From Darwinimomas sp045600945 (lineage in GTDB: Bacteria > Bacillota > Clostridia > Lachnospirales > Lachnospiraceae), in contig JAZRYX010000026.1 of the NCBI GenBank assembly GCA_045600945.1, forward strand, positions 1 to 12,977: DNA of 12,977 nt. Reading direction: 5' to 3'. Within the stretch, counting starts at the first letter, position 1; each line of letters opens with the position of its first letter. This document shows positions 6,632 to 12,977 of the stretch, in pieces. Below the pieces are notes generated by a model. That model searched no databases, was not told where the DNA came from, and saw only the letters and a program-made list of their open reading frames with translations. The position numbers and the translations under genes were made by a program.

Positions 6632-6955
6632 ATGAAATTAAGATTCGGACAGTTCAGTCAGGCAAAAGAAGGACTTGAAGCTTATAAAAAATGGCATGCC
6701 GATCCGATGCCGGGCGTCAACGAGATGATAAAGGCATGCGGAATCAGCAATTACTCAATTTACAATGTCGGCGATAAGCTTTTTGCATATTTTGAGTGGG
6801 AAGGCGAGGATTTTGACGCAGATATGGCAAAAATGGCAGCTGACCCGAATACTCAGGCATGGTGGGACGTTGTAAAGCCGCTTATGTGCCCGCCTGAGGG
6901 TCTTCCAAAGGGAGAATGCTGGGCTGACATGCAGGAAATATACCATCTGGATTGA
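6632..6955 (+). CDS. rhaM: L-rhamnose mutarotase-family protein (RhaM, DUF718)
   Basis: A 107-residue dimeric alpha/beta-barrel-type protein that catalyses anomer exchange of 6-deoxy sugars. It matches the RhaM family in length and motifs: the catalytic His22 in YKKWHAD, Tyr18 and Tyr41 in the positions used by E. coli RhaM, NYSIYNVGDKLFAYFEWEG (40-58) and the paired Trp77-Trp78 in the helix. The C-terminus QEIYHLD matches the typical ending (QEVFYLP). It lies 13 bases after the methyltransferase gene. It is the second mutarotase in the operon and unrelated in fold to FucU, so it probably works on a different sugar form, for example the methylated sugar or rhamnose. The family also contains fucose mutarotases, so the substrate name is provisional. 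Confidence 0.88.
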   Translation: MKLRFGQFSQAKEGLEAYKKWHADPMPGVNEMIKACGISNYSIYNVGDKLFAYFEWEGEDFDADMAKMAADPNTQAWWDVVKPLMCPPEGLPKGECWADMQEIYHLD

Positions 6956-6980
6956 TTATATTTCTGAGAGATGTTATAAT
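6952..6980 (+). promoter_or_regulatory. Near-consensus vegetative promoter for the transporter block
   Basis: TTGATT at 6952-6957 and TATAAT at 6975-6980 are separated by exactly 17 bases, with an extended TG one base before the -10 (TGTTATAAT). The -35 overlaps the stop of the preceding gene. Transcription would start near 6987 and give an approximately 75-base leader carrying a small hairpin (CCGCT/AGCGG, 7018-7030). This is the best promoter in the window and should allow expression of the binding protein independently of fucI. Confidence 0.8.
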
Positions 6981-7062
6981 ATACGAGCCGTTTTGCGGCA
7001 CAATGATCTGTCAATTCCCGCTGTAAGCGGTTATTGAATAAAAAAATGGAGGAAAATAAAAA

Positions 7063-8115
7063 ATGAAGAAGATTTTAGCAATCGTTCTGGCAGCAATCAT
7101 GGTTCTTTCACTCGCAGCTTGCGGTGGATCATCAGCTCCAGCAGCAGCTCCGGCAGCAGAAGCTAAGGCTGAGGAAGCAGCTCCGGCAGCAGAAGCTAAG
7201 GGCGACGTTCCTGTTATTGCTTACGTTCCGAAGGTTATGGGACAGGCATGGTGGGACTATGTACAGAAGGGCGTTGAGCAGTGGGCAAAAGACACAGGTA
7301 TCGACGTTATCTACAAAGGACCGACAGAGGTTGACGCAGCAGCACAGGTACAGATTATGACAGACCTTGTAAACCAGGGTATCGACATCCTCTGCTTCTC
7401 ACCTAACGATCCTGACGCTTGCGAAGCTATCTGTAAGGAAGCTATGGACAAGGGAATCAAGGTTGTTTGTACAGAGGCATCAGGTATGACAAACATCGAC
7501 TGGGATGTTGAGGCATTTGATGAGGCCGGCATGGGCGGATTCCTTATGAAGAATCTTGCTGAGATGATGGGCGAAGAAGGACAGTACATCACAATGGTTG
7601 GTTCAATGACAATGGAATCACACAACAACTGGGCAGATGCAGCTGTTGCTTATCAGGAAGCAAACTATCCTAACATGGAACTCGTTCCTGACAAGAGAGT
7701 TGAGAACAAGTCAGATGCAGAAATCGCTGCAAACCTTGTTAAAGAGTTAAAGCAGAAATATCCTGATCTTAAGGGTATCCTCGGAACATCATCATTCGAC
7801 GCTCCCGGATGTGCACGTGCTATCGAAGAGCTCGGTCTTACAGGAAAGATGTTCGCTATTTCTGTAGCAATGCCTTCAGAGACAGCTGACTACCTCAAAG
7901 AGGGTACACTTCAGTGTGTAGCACTTTGGGATCCGGCTATTTCAGCTCATGTACAGCTTAATGCAGCACTTGCTATGTACAACGGCGAAGAGATCAAGGA
8001 AGGTATGAATCTTGGAGAAGTTGGTTACGAGTCAATCAAGATCAACGGTAAGGTTATCGTTGGTGATGCAGCACTCGCTGTTACAAAGGACAACTGCGAC
8101 AGCTTCGGTTTCTAA
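7063..8115 (+). CDS. Sugar-binding lipoprotein of a ribose/rhamnose-type ABC importer
   Basis: This 350-residue extracellular lipoprotein captures a sugar for the importer encoded downstream. The signal peptide (1-19) ends in the lipobox LAAC with Cys20 as lipid anchor. An Ala/Glu/Pro-rich linker (about 24-46) contains a duplicated APAAEAK segment. The remaining domain (about 48-350) is a type I periplasmic-binding fold with VPVIAYVPKVMGQAWWDYVQ, the central ILCFSPNDPDACEAI and SSFDAPGCARAIEELGL, as in the RhaS/LsrB/RbsB class. The paired Trp after GQA is typical of rhamnose/AI-2-type binders, whereas ribose binders have Phe. It has its own promoter and is separated from the ATPase gene by a strong hairpin, consistent with higher expression of the binding protein. 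The exact ligand cannot be read from sequence. Confidence 0.95.
   Translation: MKKILAIVLAAIMVLSLAACGGSSAPAAAPAAEAKAEEAAPAAEAKGDVPVIAYVPKVMGQAWWDYVQKGVEQWAKDTGIDVIYKGPTEVDAAAQVQIMTDLVNQGIDILCFSPNDPDACEAICKEAMDKGIKVVCTEASGMTNIDWDVEAFDEAGMGGFLMKNLAEMMGEEGQYITMVGSMTMESHNNWADAAVAYQEANYPNMELVPDKRVENKSDAEIAANLVKELKQKYPDLKGILGTSSFDAPGCARAIEELGLTGKMFAISVAMPSETADYLKEGTLQCVALWDPAISAHVQLNAALAMYNGEEIKEGMNLGEVGYESIKINGKVIVGDAALAVTKDNCDSFGF
7144..7201 (+). repeat. Direct repeat of 25 bases, period 33, in the lipoprotein linker
   Basis: The same 25 bases occur at 7144-7168 and 7177-7201, giving an 11-codon period that encodes APAAEAK twice. It sits in the unstructured linker between membrane anchor and ligand domain, so copy number could vary by slippage with little effect on binding. 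Confidence 0.85.
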
Positions 8116-8146
8116 TCTGATTTAGAACCAGACACGCTATATCGTG

Positions 8147-8177
8147 CCGGGGGCGGGATGCTTCCCGCCCCCGGTTT
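8147..8177 (+). terminator. GC-rich hairpin after the binding-protein gene (partial terminator)
   Basis: A perfect 12-bp stem, CCGGGGGCGGGA (8147-8158) with TCCCGCCCCCGG (8163-8174), has a 4-base loop and is followed by only TTT. The stem is very stable but the T-run is short, so some read-through to the ATPase gene is expected. This is a common device that leaves more message for the binding protein than for the membrane components. Confidence 0.75.
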
Positions 8178-8212
8178 ATGATAACAGGAAACAGCAAAAG
8201 ACAGGTTGTTTA

Positions 8213-8289
8213 AAACATTTTGAATGTTTATGAAGCAGGCGTTTGAAATTATACGAAAACGATTGCTTCATAAGTATTTATAAAATACT
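8213..8289. promoter_or_regulatory. Palindrome-rich leader of the ATPase-permease genes
   Basis: Three inverted repeats are packed into 77 bases ahead of the ATPase gene: AAACATT/AATGTTT at 8213-8229 (3-base centre), TTATGAAGCA/TGCTTCATAA at 8228-8273 (26 bases between arms) and AGTATTT/AAATACT at 8273-8289 (3-base centre). The last contains a -10-like TATAAA (8279-8284). Such a cluster suggests operators or a folded leader. A regulator is not encoded in the window. Confidence 0.5.
8253..8267 (+). promoter_or_regulatory. cre-like catabolite control site
   Basis: ACGAAAACGATTGCT fits the Bacillota cre consensus WTGNAANCGNWNNCW at all but one of its specified positions (C for T at position 2). 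It lies 47 bases before the ATPase start, inside the larger inverted repeat. CcpA repression of a secondary sugar importer is plausible, and any LacI-family regulator could bind a similar site. Confidence 0.45.
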
Positions 8290-8314
8290 AAAACATGGAA
8301 GGAGTTAGTAAATA

Positions 8315-9796
8315 ATGTCTGAGTATTTGCTTCAAATGAAGGGAATAGACAAGAACTTCTCCGGAGTACATGCCCTGGACCATGTTGATTTTGCAGTTCG
8401 CCCCGGACGCGTTATGTGTCTTGCAGGAGAGAACGGATGCGGAAAGTCAACACTGGTTAAGATTATTTCGGGTGTATATACAAAGGATGAAGGAGAAGTT
8501 TATTTTGAAGACAAAAAGGTAGATAAAATCACACCTGCTGAGGCTACACGTCTCGGTATCCAGGTTATCTACCAGGATCTTTCAATCTTCCCGAACCTTA
8601 CTGTTATGGAAAACCTGGCACTCAACAGCGAGATTACCGCCAACAGAAAACTGGTCAACAAAAAACGTTGGGAGGAGACTGCAAAAGAAGCTCTTTCCAA
8701 AATCGGATATGACATTGATCTGAATGCACGTATGGGTCAGCTTTCGGTTGCAGATAAGCAGCTTGTTGCAATCTGTCGTGCGCTTCTTTTCAATGCCAAG
8801 CTTATCATCATGGATGAGCCTACGACGGCACTTACAAAGAAGGAAGTAGATGCTCTGTTCAAGACGGTAAGACAGCTCAAGGATTCAGGCATTGCGATAA
8901 TGTTCATCGGACATAAGATCGAGGAGATTTTTGAAATCGCAGATGATGTCTGTGTCATGAGAAACGGTAAGAACGTATTTCTGGGAGAGACAAAAGGACT
9001 TGAGCGCAAGGACCTTATATACTATATGACCGGTCGTGAAATCAATGATGATTTCTTTGTTCCGGAGAACATAAGTGAGGCTCCTGTTCTTGAAGTTGAG
9101 AATCTCGGTTTGAAAGACAAATTTGATGATGTAAATTTCAGCCTGAGAAAGGGAGAGATACTCGGAATCACAGGTCTTCTTGGTTCAGGACGTACGGAAC
9201 TTGCACTTGCTCTTTTCGGACTTGAGCATCCAACACAGGGTACCATAAAGATCAACGGAAAGGTTGAGAAGATTACTTCTCCGATAAAAGCGCAGTCACT
9301 TAAGATAGGTTATGTTCCCGAAGATCGTCTTACAGAAGGTCTTTGCATGGCGCAGCCTATAGCTGACAATATTGAATTATCATCTCTTAAGAGACTGTCG
9401 AAGGCAGGCATCATTAAGAAGCAGGATATTCTTAATGATGCACAGATATGGGTCGATAAGTTCAAAATCAAGACAGACGATGCCAGAAAAAATGCCAATA
9501 CGCTTTCCGGCGGAAACCAGCAGAAGATAGTTCTTTCAAAATGGCTTGCAAATGATCTTGATATCCTTATCCTCAACGGACCTACGGTAGGTGTTGATAT
9601 CGGTGCTAAGCAGGATATCCATCATCTGGTTCATGAGCTTGCAAATCAGGGACTTGCGGTTATCATCATTTCAGATGACCTTGCAGAGGTAGTTGTAAAC
9701 TGCTCGAGAGTAGTAGTTATGAAGGCCGGCAAGATTGTCGGAGAGATGGAAGGCAAAGACATCACGGAAGATAATATTCGTGAAATAATAATGTAA
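8315..9796 (+). CDS. Double ABC ATPase of a sugar importer (RbsA/MglA class)
   Basis: This 493-residue cytoplasmic ATPase carries two fused nucleotide-binding domains, as in ribose, galactose, rhamnose and AI-2 importers. In the first, Walker A is GENGCGKST (38-46), the signature region is LSVADKQLVAI, Walker B is LIIMDEPT (163-170) and the switch histidine is His200. The second (about 257-493) is degenerate, as is common in this class: Walker A is GLLGSGRT with Arg293 for Lys, the signature LSGGNQQK is intact (397-404), and Walker B reads LILNGPT (418-424), so both the Asp and the catalytic Glu are replaced. Only one site should hydrolyse ATP well. AAGGAG at 8299-8304 precedes the ATG. It is followed after 20 bases by the first permease. 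Confidence 0.95.
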   Translation: MSEYLLQMKGIDKNFSGVHALDHVDFAVRPGRVMCLAGENGCGKSTLVKIISGVYTKDEGEVYFEDKKVDKITPAEATRLGIQVIYQDLSIFPNLTVMENLALNSEITANRKLVNKKRWEETAKEALSKIGYDIDLNARMGQLSVADKQLVAICRALLFNAKLIIMDEPTTALTKKEVDALFKTVRQLKDSGIAIMFIGHKIEEIFEIADDVCVMRNGKNVFLGETKGLERKDLIYYMTGREINDDFFVPENISEAPVLEVENLGLKDKFDDVNFSLRKGEILGITGLLGSGRTELALALFGLEHPTQGTIKINGKVEKITSPIKAQSLKIGYVPEDRLTEGLCMAQPIADNIELSSLKRLSKAGIIKKQDILNDAQIWVDKFKIKTDDARKNANTLSGGNQQKIVLSKWLANDLDILILNGPTVGVDIGAKQDIHHLVHELANQGLAVIIISDDLAEVVVNCSRVVVMKAGKIVGEMEGKDITEDNIREIIM

Positions 9797-9816
9797 GGAA
9801 GGGGGAAAATGAAAAT

Positions 9817-10821
9817 ATGAAAAAATCAACTGCTTTTCAGCGCTTGCTTAAGAGAACAGAGTTTTACATTTTCCTCGTTCTTATAGCGCTTATCGTAGTT
9901 ATTCAGGCCGTATCGGGCGGACAGCTTATGGAGCCAAACATCGTTCTTACGGTTTTTCGTACAATGGTTGTAGACGGACTGTTTGCACTGGGATGCCTTA
10001 TGGTAATGATTTCCGGAGGCTTTGATATGAGCTTCCCGGCTATAGCAGCACTTTCGTATTCACTGGCAACTACAATCTGTCTTAACAACGGATGGTGTGC
10101 GACCAATGCATGGGCAGGATTTCTCATGTCAACGGCATTCGGAGCAGTACTCGGTATGCTTAACGGAGTTATCATAGCAAACTTTGCACTTAACACTATG
10201 CTGGTAACACTTGGAACACAGACTTTCTTCACCGGACTTTCAATGGGTCTTTTTGAACTTAAGGAAATTACATCAACTCTTCCGAAGGGTCTCAGAGCTT
10301 TTGGTGAGTGGTCACTTTTCGAGGTTCAGAACTCGGCAGGACTTACTGCTTCGATGACTGGTCTGTTCCTTATTCTTATTGCAGCAGCAATTATCATCTC
10401 GTTTGTGCTTAATAAGACGATGTTCGGGCGTGCCCTCTATGCAATCGGCGGAAATGAAATCTCAGCTGAAAGAGCAGGATTTAATGTAAAGAAAACAAAG
10501 TTCATACTGTACACTGTTGTAGGTGCGCTTGCAGGTTTTACGGGAATGATTCGTGTTTGTATGGCTCGTCAGTCCATACCGAAGGCACTGGTTAACAAAG
10601 AGATGACAATTATCCCGGCCGTTATCCTGGGCGGTGCTTCTATCTATGGTGGTGAAGGTTCGGTATTCGGTACTATGACTGCAATCGCAATCATTTCACT
10701 TGTTTCCAACTCTATGCTCCTTGTAGGTATCGATACTTACTGGGAGAAGTTCTTCAATGGTCTGATCATACTTATCGGTATCACGATCTCATCATTGCAG
10801 GCAAAGAGAAATAAACGATAA
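9817..10821 (+). CDS. Sugar ABC importer permease 1 (RbsC class)
   Basis: This 334-residue integral membrane protein of the RbsC/LsrC-type permease family has multiple hydrophobic segments along its length. The family element SGGFDMS (66-72) occupies the position of the usual GGIDLS, and GGNEISAERAGFNVKKTK (211-228) is the cytoplasmic coupling region that contacts the ATPase. The start is slightly unusual: the purine-rich ribosome binding site (9797-9805) is 11 bases from ATG 9817, and a closer ATG at 9809 opens only a three-codon ORF whose TGA overlaps this start. It pairs with the next gene to form the channel. Confidence 0.93.
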   Translation: MKKSTAFQRLLKRTEFYIFLVLIALIVVIQAVSGGQLMEPNIVLTVFRTMVVDGLFALGCLMVMISGGFDMSFPAIAALSYSLATTICLNNGWCATNAWAGFLMSTAFGAVLGMLNGVIIANFALNTMLVTLGTQTFFTGLSMGLFELKEITSTLPKGLRAFGEWSLFEVQNSAGLTASMTGLFLILIAAAIIISFVLNKTMFGRALYAIGGNEISAERAGFNVKKTKFILYTVVGALAGFTGMIRVCMARQSIPKALVNKEMTIIPAVILGGASIYGGEGSVFGTMTAIAIISLVSNSMLLVGIDTYWEKFFNGLIILIGITISSLQAKRNKR

Positions 10822-10835
10822 GGGGAGGTGGAACG

Positions 10836-11876
10836 ATGAAAGAAATCAGAAAAAAATATGGTTACACCTTTATGCTTCTTATTCTTGCAGCAATTGTTAT
10901 TCTTATTTTCACGGTGACTAAAGGCAAACAGTTCTGGAAGCCGACAGTATGGCAGGGTATGATGGTTCAGTTCCCTGAGTACGGAATCATGGCACTCGGA
11001 CTTATGTTCTGTTTCATCTGCGGAAAGATGGACATGAGCTTTATGATGCTTGCGGATTTTGCTACGGTTGTGGCAGTTCGTTACATGGTTGCAAATGTTA
11101 CCGAGACAACTCCGGAGTCGGCAATAGGAGGAATCCTTATCGTAGGTATCCTTATTGCTTTGGGCATAGCGGTAATCGGAGGTATCATAAACGGTATCCT
11201 GGTAACTCAGCTTAACATCCCACCTGTTATGGCTACGATTTCCATGCAGATGGTATGGCTCGGTATGTCAACGGCTCTTACAAGAGGAGATACAGTTACA
11301 GGTCTTCCGTCACTTTATACAGAGATAGGACATAAGCAGTTATTCGGATGGTTACCTCTTCCGATGCTTATCTTCATCATTTTGTTTATTATCTGTGCAC
11401 TGGTTCTGAAGTATACGGTATACGGAGAAAAAATCTACATGATCGGTACTAATGAGAAGGCAGCTAAGTTCTCCGGAATCAACACGACGGCAACCATCAT
11501 TAAGACATATGTCATCTGTGATGTTCTTGCAACTGTAGGCGCACTTATCATGGTTTCAACCATGGCATCCGCAAAGGCAGACTATGGTACATCATATGTA
11601 ACACGTGCCATCCTTATACTGGTACTTGCAGGTGTTCTTCCGAACGGTGGTGAAGGCAAGATCCTCAATGTACTTATCACGATCTTTACGATACAGATTA
11701 TCGCGACAGGTGTTAACCTGTTCCCGAACCTCAATACATATTATGCTTCACTTATCTGGGGAGGACTTCTTGTAATAGTACTTATCCTTTCAACCAGAAT
11801 GGTAGAGGGACAGCTGGTACTCTTCAAGAGAAAGAGTCCGGAAGCAAAGAGCAGAAAGCTGCTCGCAAACGACTAA
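10836..11876 (+). CDS. Sugar ABC importer permease 2 (RbsC/LsrD class)
   Basis: This 346-residue membrane protein is paralogous to permease 1. It carries ICGKMDMSFMML (61-72) at the family's GG-x-D-x-S position and GTNEKAAKFSGIN (204-216) as the coupling loop, with hydrophobic segments throughout and a charged C-terminal tail. It begins 14 bases after permease 1 with a GGGGAGGTGG ribosome binding site. Two different permease genes with one double ATPase is the layout of the rhamnose and AI-2 importers; ribose importers usually use one permease as a homodimer. It is the last gene before a strong terminator. Confidence 0.93.
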   Translation: MKEIRKKYGYTFMLLILAAIVILIFTVTKGKQFWKPTVWQGMMVQFPEYGIMALGLMFCFICGKMDMSFMMLADFATVVAVRYMVANVTETTPESAIGGILIVGILIALGIAVIGGIINGILVTQLNIPPVMATISMQMVWLGMSTALTRGDTVTGLPSLYTEIGHKQLFGWLPLPMLIFIILFIICALVLKYTVYGEKIYMIGTNEKAAKFSGINTTATIIKTYVICDVLATVGALIMVSTMASAKADYGTSYVTRAILILVLAGVLPNGGEGKILNVLITIFTIQIIATGVNLFPNLNTYYASLIWGGLLVIVLILSTRMVEGQLVLFKRKSPEAKSRKLLAND

Positions 11877-11892
11877 TATTCAGACACAATAT

Positions 11893-11926
11893 AAGTGGCT
11901 GTCGCAAAGTGCGGCAGCCACTTTTA
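11893..11926. terminator. Bidirectional intrinsic terminator between convergent genes
   Basis: AAGTGGCTGTCGC (11893-11905) pairs with GCGGCAGCCACTT (11911-11923) over 13 positions with one T-G pair and a 5-base loop, followed by a short T-run on the plus strand. It lies between the last permease gene and the oppositely oriented aroE-like gene and should end the importer transcript. The minus-strand T-tract is shorter. Confidence 0.85.
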
Positions 11927-11961
11927 GTTGATTATGTGATAGGAGCGGCATACAGAATATG

Positions 11962-12813
11962 TTACGAAAACTCTTTTCTGAGTGCTTCACTCATTACCGA
12001 TGAAGACGGCTTGAGACCGGTCCAGAGTTCATATGCAAGAACTCCCTGTTCAACAAGCATATCTACGCCGGGAATGGTTTTTGCTCCTTTAGCCTTGCAT
12101 TTTCTTATGAAAACAGATTCAAGCGGAGAGAAGATTACATCGCCGGCTATCATGGTACTTTTGATGCTGTCGTAATCGATATCGGGAGCATCGTTCACAT
12201 TCGGTGAAAATCCGATTGATGTGGCTTGTATGACTATGTCCGTATCGGAAGGGACAGTGTATGTTTTATTCCACTCAACAAACTCCGCCTTTGCACCGGT
12301 CTTATTATTGATCACATCCGCAAGTTCCATGCCGTGTGAGGATGTACGGTTAACTATCGTGATGTGTCCGGCCCCGGCCAGTGCGCACTCGATACTGATT
12401 GCTCTGGCTGCGCCACCCGCTCCGAATACCACGATATTTGCACCGTCGAGTTTGGCTTCTGACTTTACCAGTGATGAAACGAATCCTTTTCCGTCGGTGT
12501 TATCCCCGTACCATTTTCCGTTTTTGCAGTATGCAGTATTAACAGCTCCGATTATGGATGCTGCCGGACTCAATTCATCCAGTAAAGGAAGAATTGCTAT
12601 TTTATGAGGCATAGTGAAATTAAGTCCTGAGAATCCGGTGGCTTTTATTCCGTTAAATGCCGGCTCGAGGTCGTTTTTTGTTACCTTCATGGTGAGATAT
12701 CTGCAATTCAGATTATCATGGGCAAATGCTGCCTCCATCATTACTCCCGTAGGATTATCATCTACCGGATCTCCGAAAACTCCGAAAAGTTCGGCTCTGT
12801 AGTTTTTTGCCAT
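11962..12813 (-). CDS. aroE: Shikimate dehydrogenase-like protein (AroE family, atypical)
   Basis: This 283-residue NADP-dependent oxidoreductase of the shikimate/quinate dehydrogenase family normally reduces 3-dehydroshikimate. Family residues are clear: NFTMPHK with catalytic Lys71, GAVNT (89-93), DNTDGKG with Asp107, the nucleotide loop GAGGAARA (131-138), NRT (155-157) typical of NADP binding, and DMLVEQG with Gln256. However, the N-terminal Ser-x-Ser that binds the substrate carboxylate is absent: the segment reads GDPVDDNPTGVMMEAAF. I recall a subgroup of AroE-like proteins with this DENPTG-type pattern, whose substrate may differ. The start has AGGGAG 8 bases upstream. It is convergent with the sugar operon, so it is not co-transcribed with it. 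Confidence 0.88.
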   Translation of the reverse strand: MAKNYRAELFGVFGDPVDDNPTGVMMEAAFAHDNLNCRYLTMKVTKNDLEPAFNGIKATGFSGLNFTMPHKIAILPLLDELSPAASIIGAVNTAYCKNGKWYGDNTDGKGFVSSLVKSEAKLDGANIVVFGAGGAARAISIECALAGAGHITIVNRTSSHGMELADVINNKTGAKAEFVEWNKTYTVPSDTDIVIQATSIGFSPNVNDAPDIDYDSIKSTMIAGDVIFSPLESVFIRKCKAKGAKTIPGVDMLVEQGVLAYELWTGLKPSSSVMSEALRKEFS

Positions 12814-12875
12814 AATCGGGTCTCCCTTCTGAAATAAATAGAGTAAAGATTTAGTTGGTTGCTAGATAAAGTAAA

Positions 12876-12960
12876 GTGAGAACAACCCAGCATTCTTTGA
12901 TACAATGTTTTTAACCACAAAAAACATAAAGGAGGATTGTTCCCACATGAACATTGTATC
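12876..12960 (+). promoter_or_regulatory. Interleaved inverted repeats around a ribosome binding site
   Basis: GATACAATGTT (12899-12909) is an exact inverted match to AACATTGTATC (12950-12960). A second pair, GTGAGAACAACC (12876-12887) and GATTGTTCCCAC (12935-12946), matches at 10 of 12 positions. Their order, A-B-A'-B', cannot form nested stems; it allows alternatives or a pseudoknot. The AAAGGAGG at 12928-12934 and ATG 12947 lie within, so folding could hide the translation start. Confidence 0.55.
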
Positions 12961-12977
12961 ACTTTTAAGCACACTTT
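12947..12977 (+). CDS. Start of an unidentified gene, possibly a transposase (partial)
   Basis: An ATG at 12947 opens MNIVSLLSTL and runs off the right edge. A strong AAAGGAGG lies 12 bases upstream, a rather long spacing. Ten residues do not identify a protein. The structured leader, its position beside a gene start and the general look recall insertion-sequence transposase genes, whose left end might then lie near 12875. This is a guess from context. Confidence 0.4.
   Translation, partial: MNIVSLLSTL

Noticed and set aside
12762..12974. Minus-strand frame overlapping the start of the aroE-like gene
   Set aside because: It runs antisense through the leader and start of the plus-strand gene at 12947 and overlaps aroE in another frame with no family resemblance; a shadow frame.
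1..12977. CRISPR arrays, tRNA and rRNA genes
   Set aside because: No regularly spaced repeats and no cloverleaf or rRNA-like stretches were seen on either strand.

Overview
The window looks like chromosome from an anaerobic, low-to-moderate GC Bacillota, most likely a Lachnospiraceae member (Butyrivibrio/Roseburia-like). The signs are strong GGAGG-type ribosome binding sites, a typical Gram-positive lipoprotein signal with an Ala/Glu/Pro-rich linker on the binding protein, and the protein style. This assignment rests on impression, not on a search.

The left third (1-2450) is accessory DNA. It holds the last 29 codons of an unidentified gene coupled to a small AT-rich gene (possible toxin/immunity pair), then about 590 bases without a convincing gene. 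That stretch contains a GC-rich block with a perfect 10-bp inverted repeat, an AT-rich palindrome and two terminator-like hairpins. Next come a small XRE-type helix-turn-helix regulator, a DUF1016/YhcG-type PDDEXK nuclease, and a well-placed but very short ORF that looks like the surviving 5' end of a DNA methyltransferase gene. This reads as a decayed restriction/defence island.

The centre (2547-11876) is a nine-gene, one-strand cluster: L-fucose isomerase (fucI), fucose mutarotase (fucU), a corrinoid (B12-binding) protein, a URO-D-fold zinc methyltransferase, a RhaM-family mutarotase, and then a lipoprotein sugar-binding protein, a double ABC ATPase and two permeases of the ribose/rhamnose class. 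Gaps are short. Two intercistronic hairpins (4850, 8147), a near-consensus extended -10 promoter (6952-6980) and a palindrome-rich leader with a cre-like site (8213-8289) divide it into expression blocks. A strong terminator closes it at 11893.

The gene combination is the main point of interest. An isomerase that works at C1/C2 of a 6-deoxy sugar sits with two anomer-exchanging mutarotases, a sugar importer, and a corrinoid/URO-D methyl-transfer pair. The simplest joint reading is uptake and corrinoid-dependent O-demethylation of a methylated deoxy-sugar (2-O-methyl-L-fucose is an attractive candidate) followed by isomerisation of the freed sugar. This is inference. The kinase, the aldolase, a second methyltransferase to tetrahydrofolate and a corrinoid-reactivating protein are not in the window.

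The right end holds a convergent aroE-like gene on the minus strand, lacking the usual SxS substrate motif, and then the start of an unidentified plus-strand gene. Its leader has two interleaved inverted repeats around the ribosome binding site, possibly the edge of an insertion sequence.
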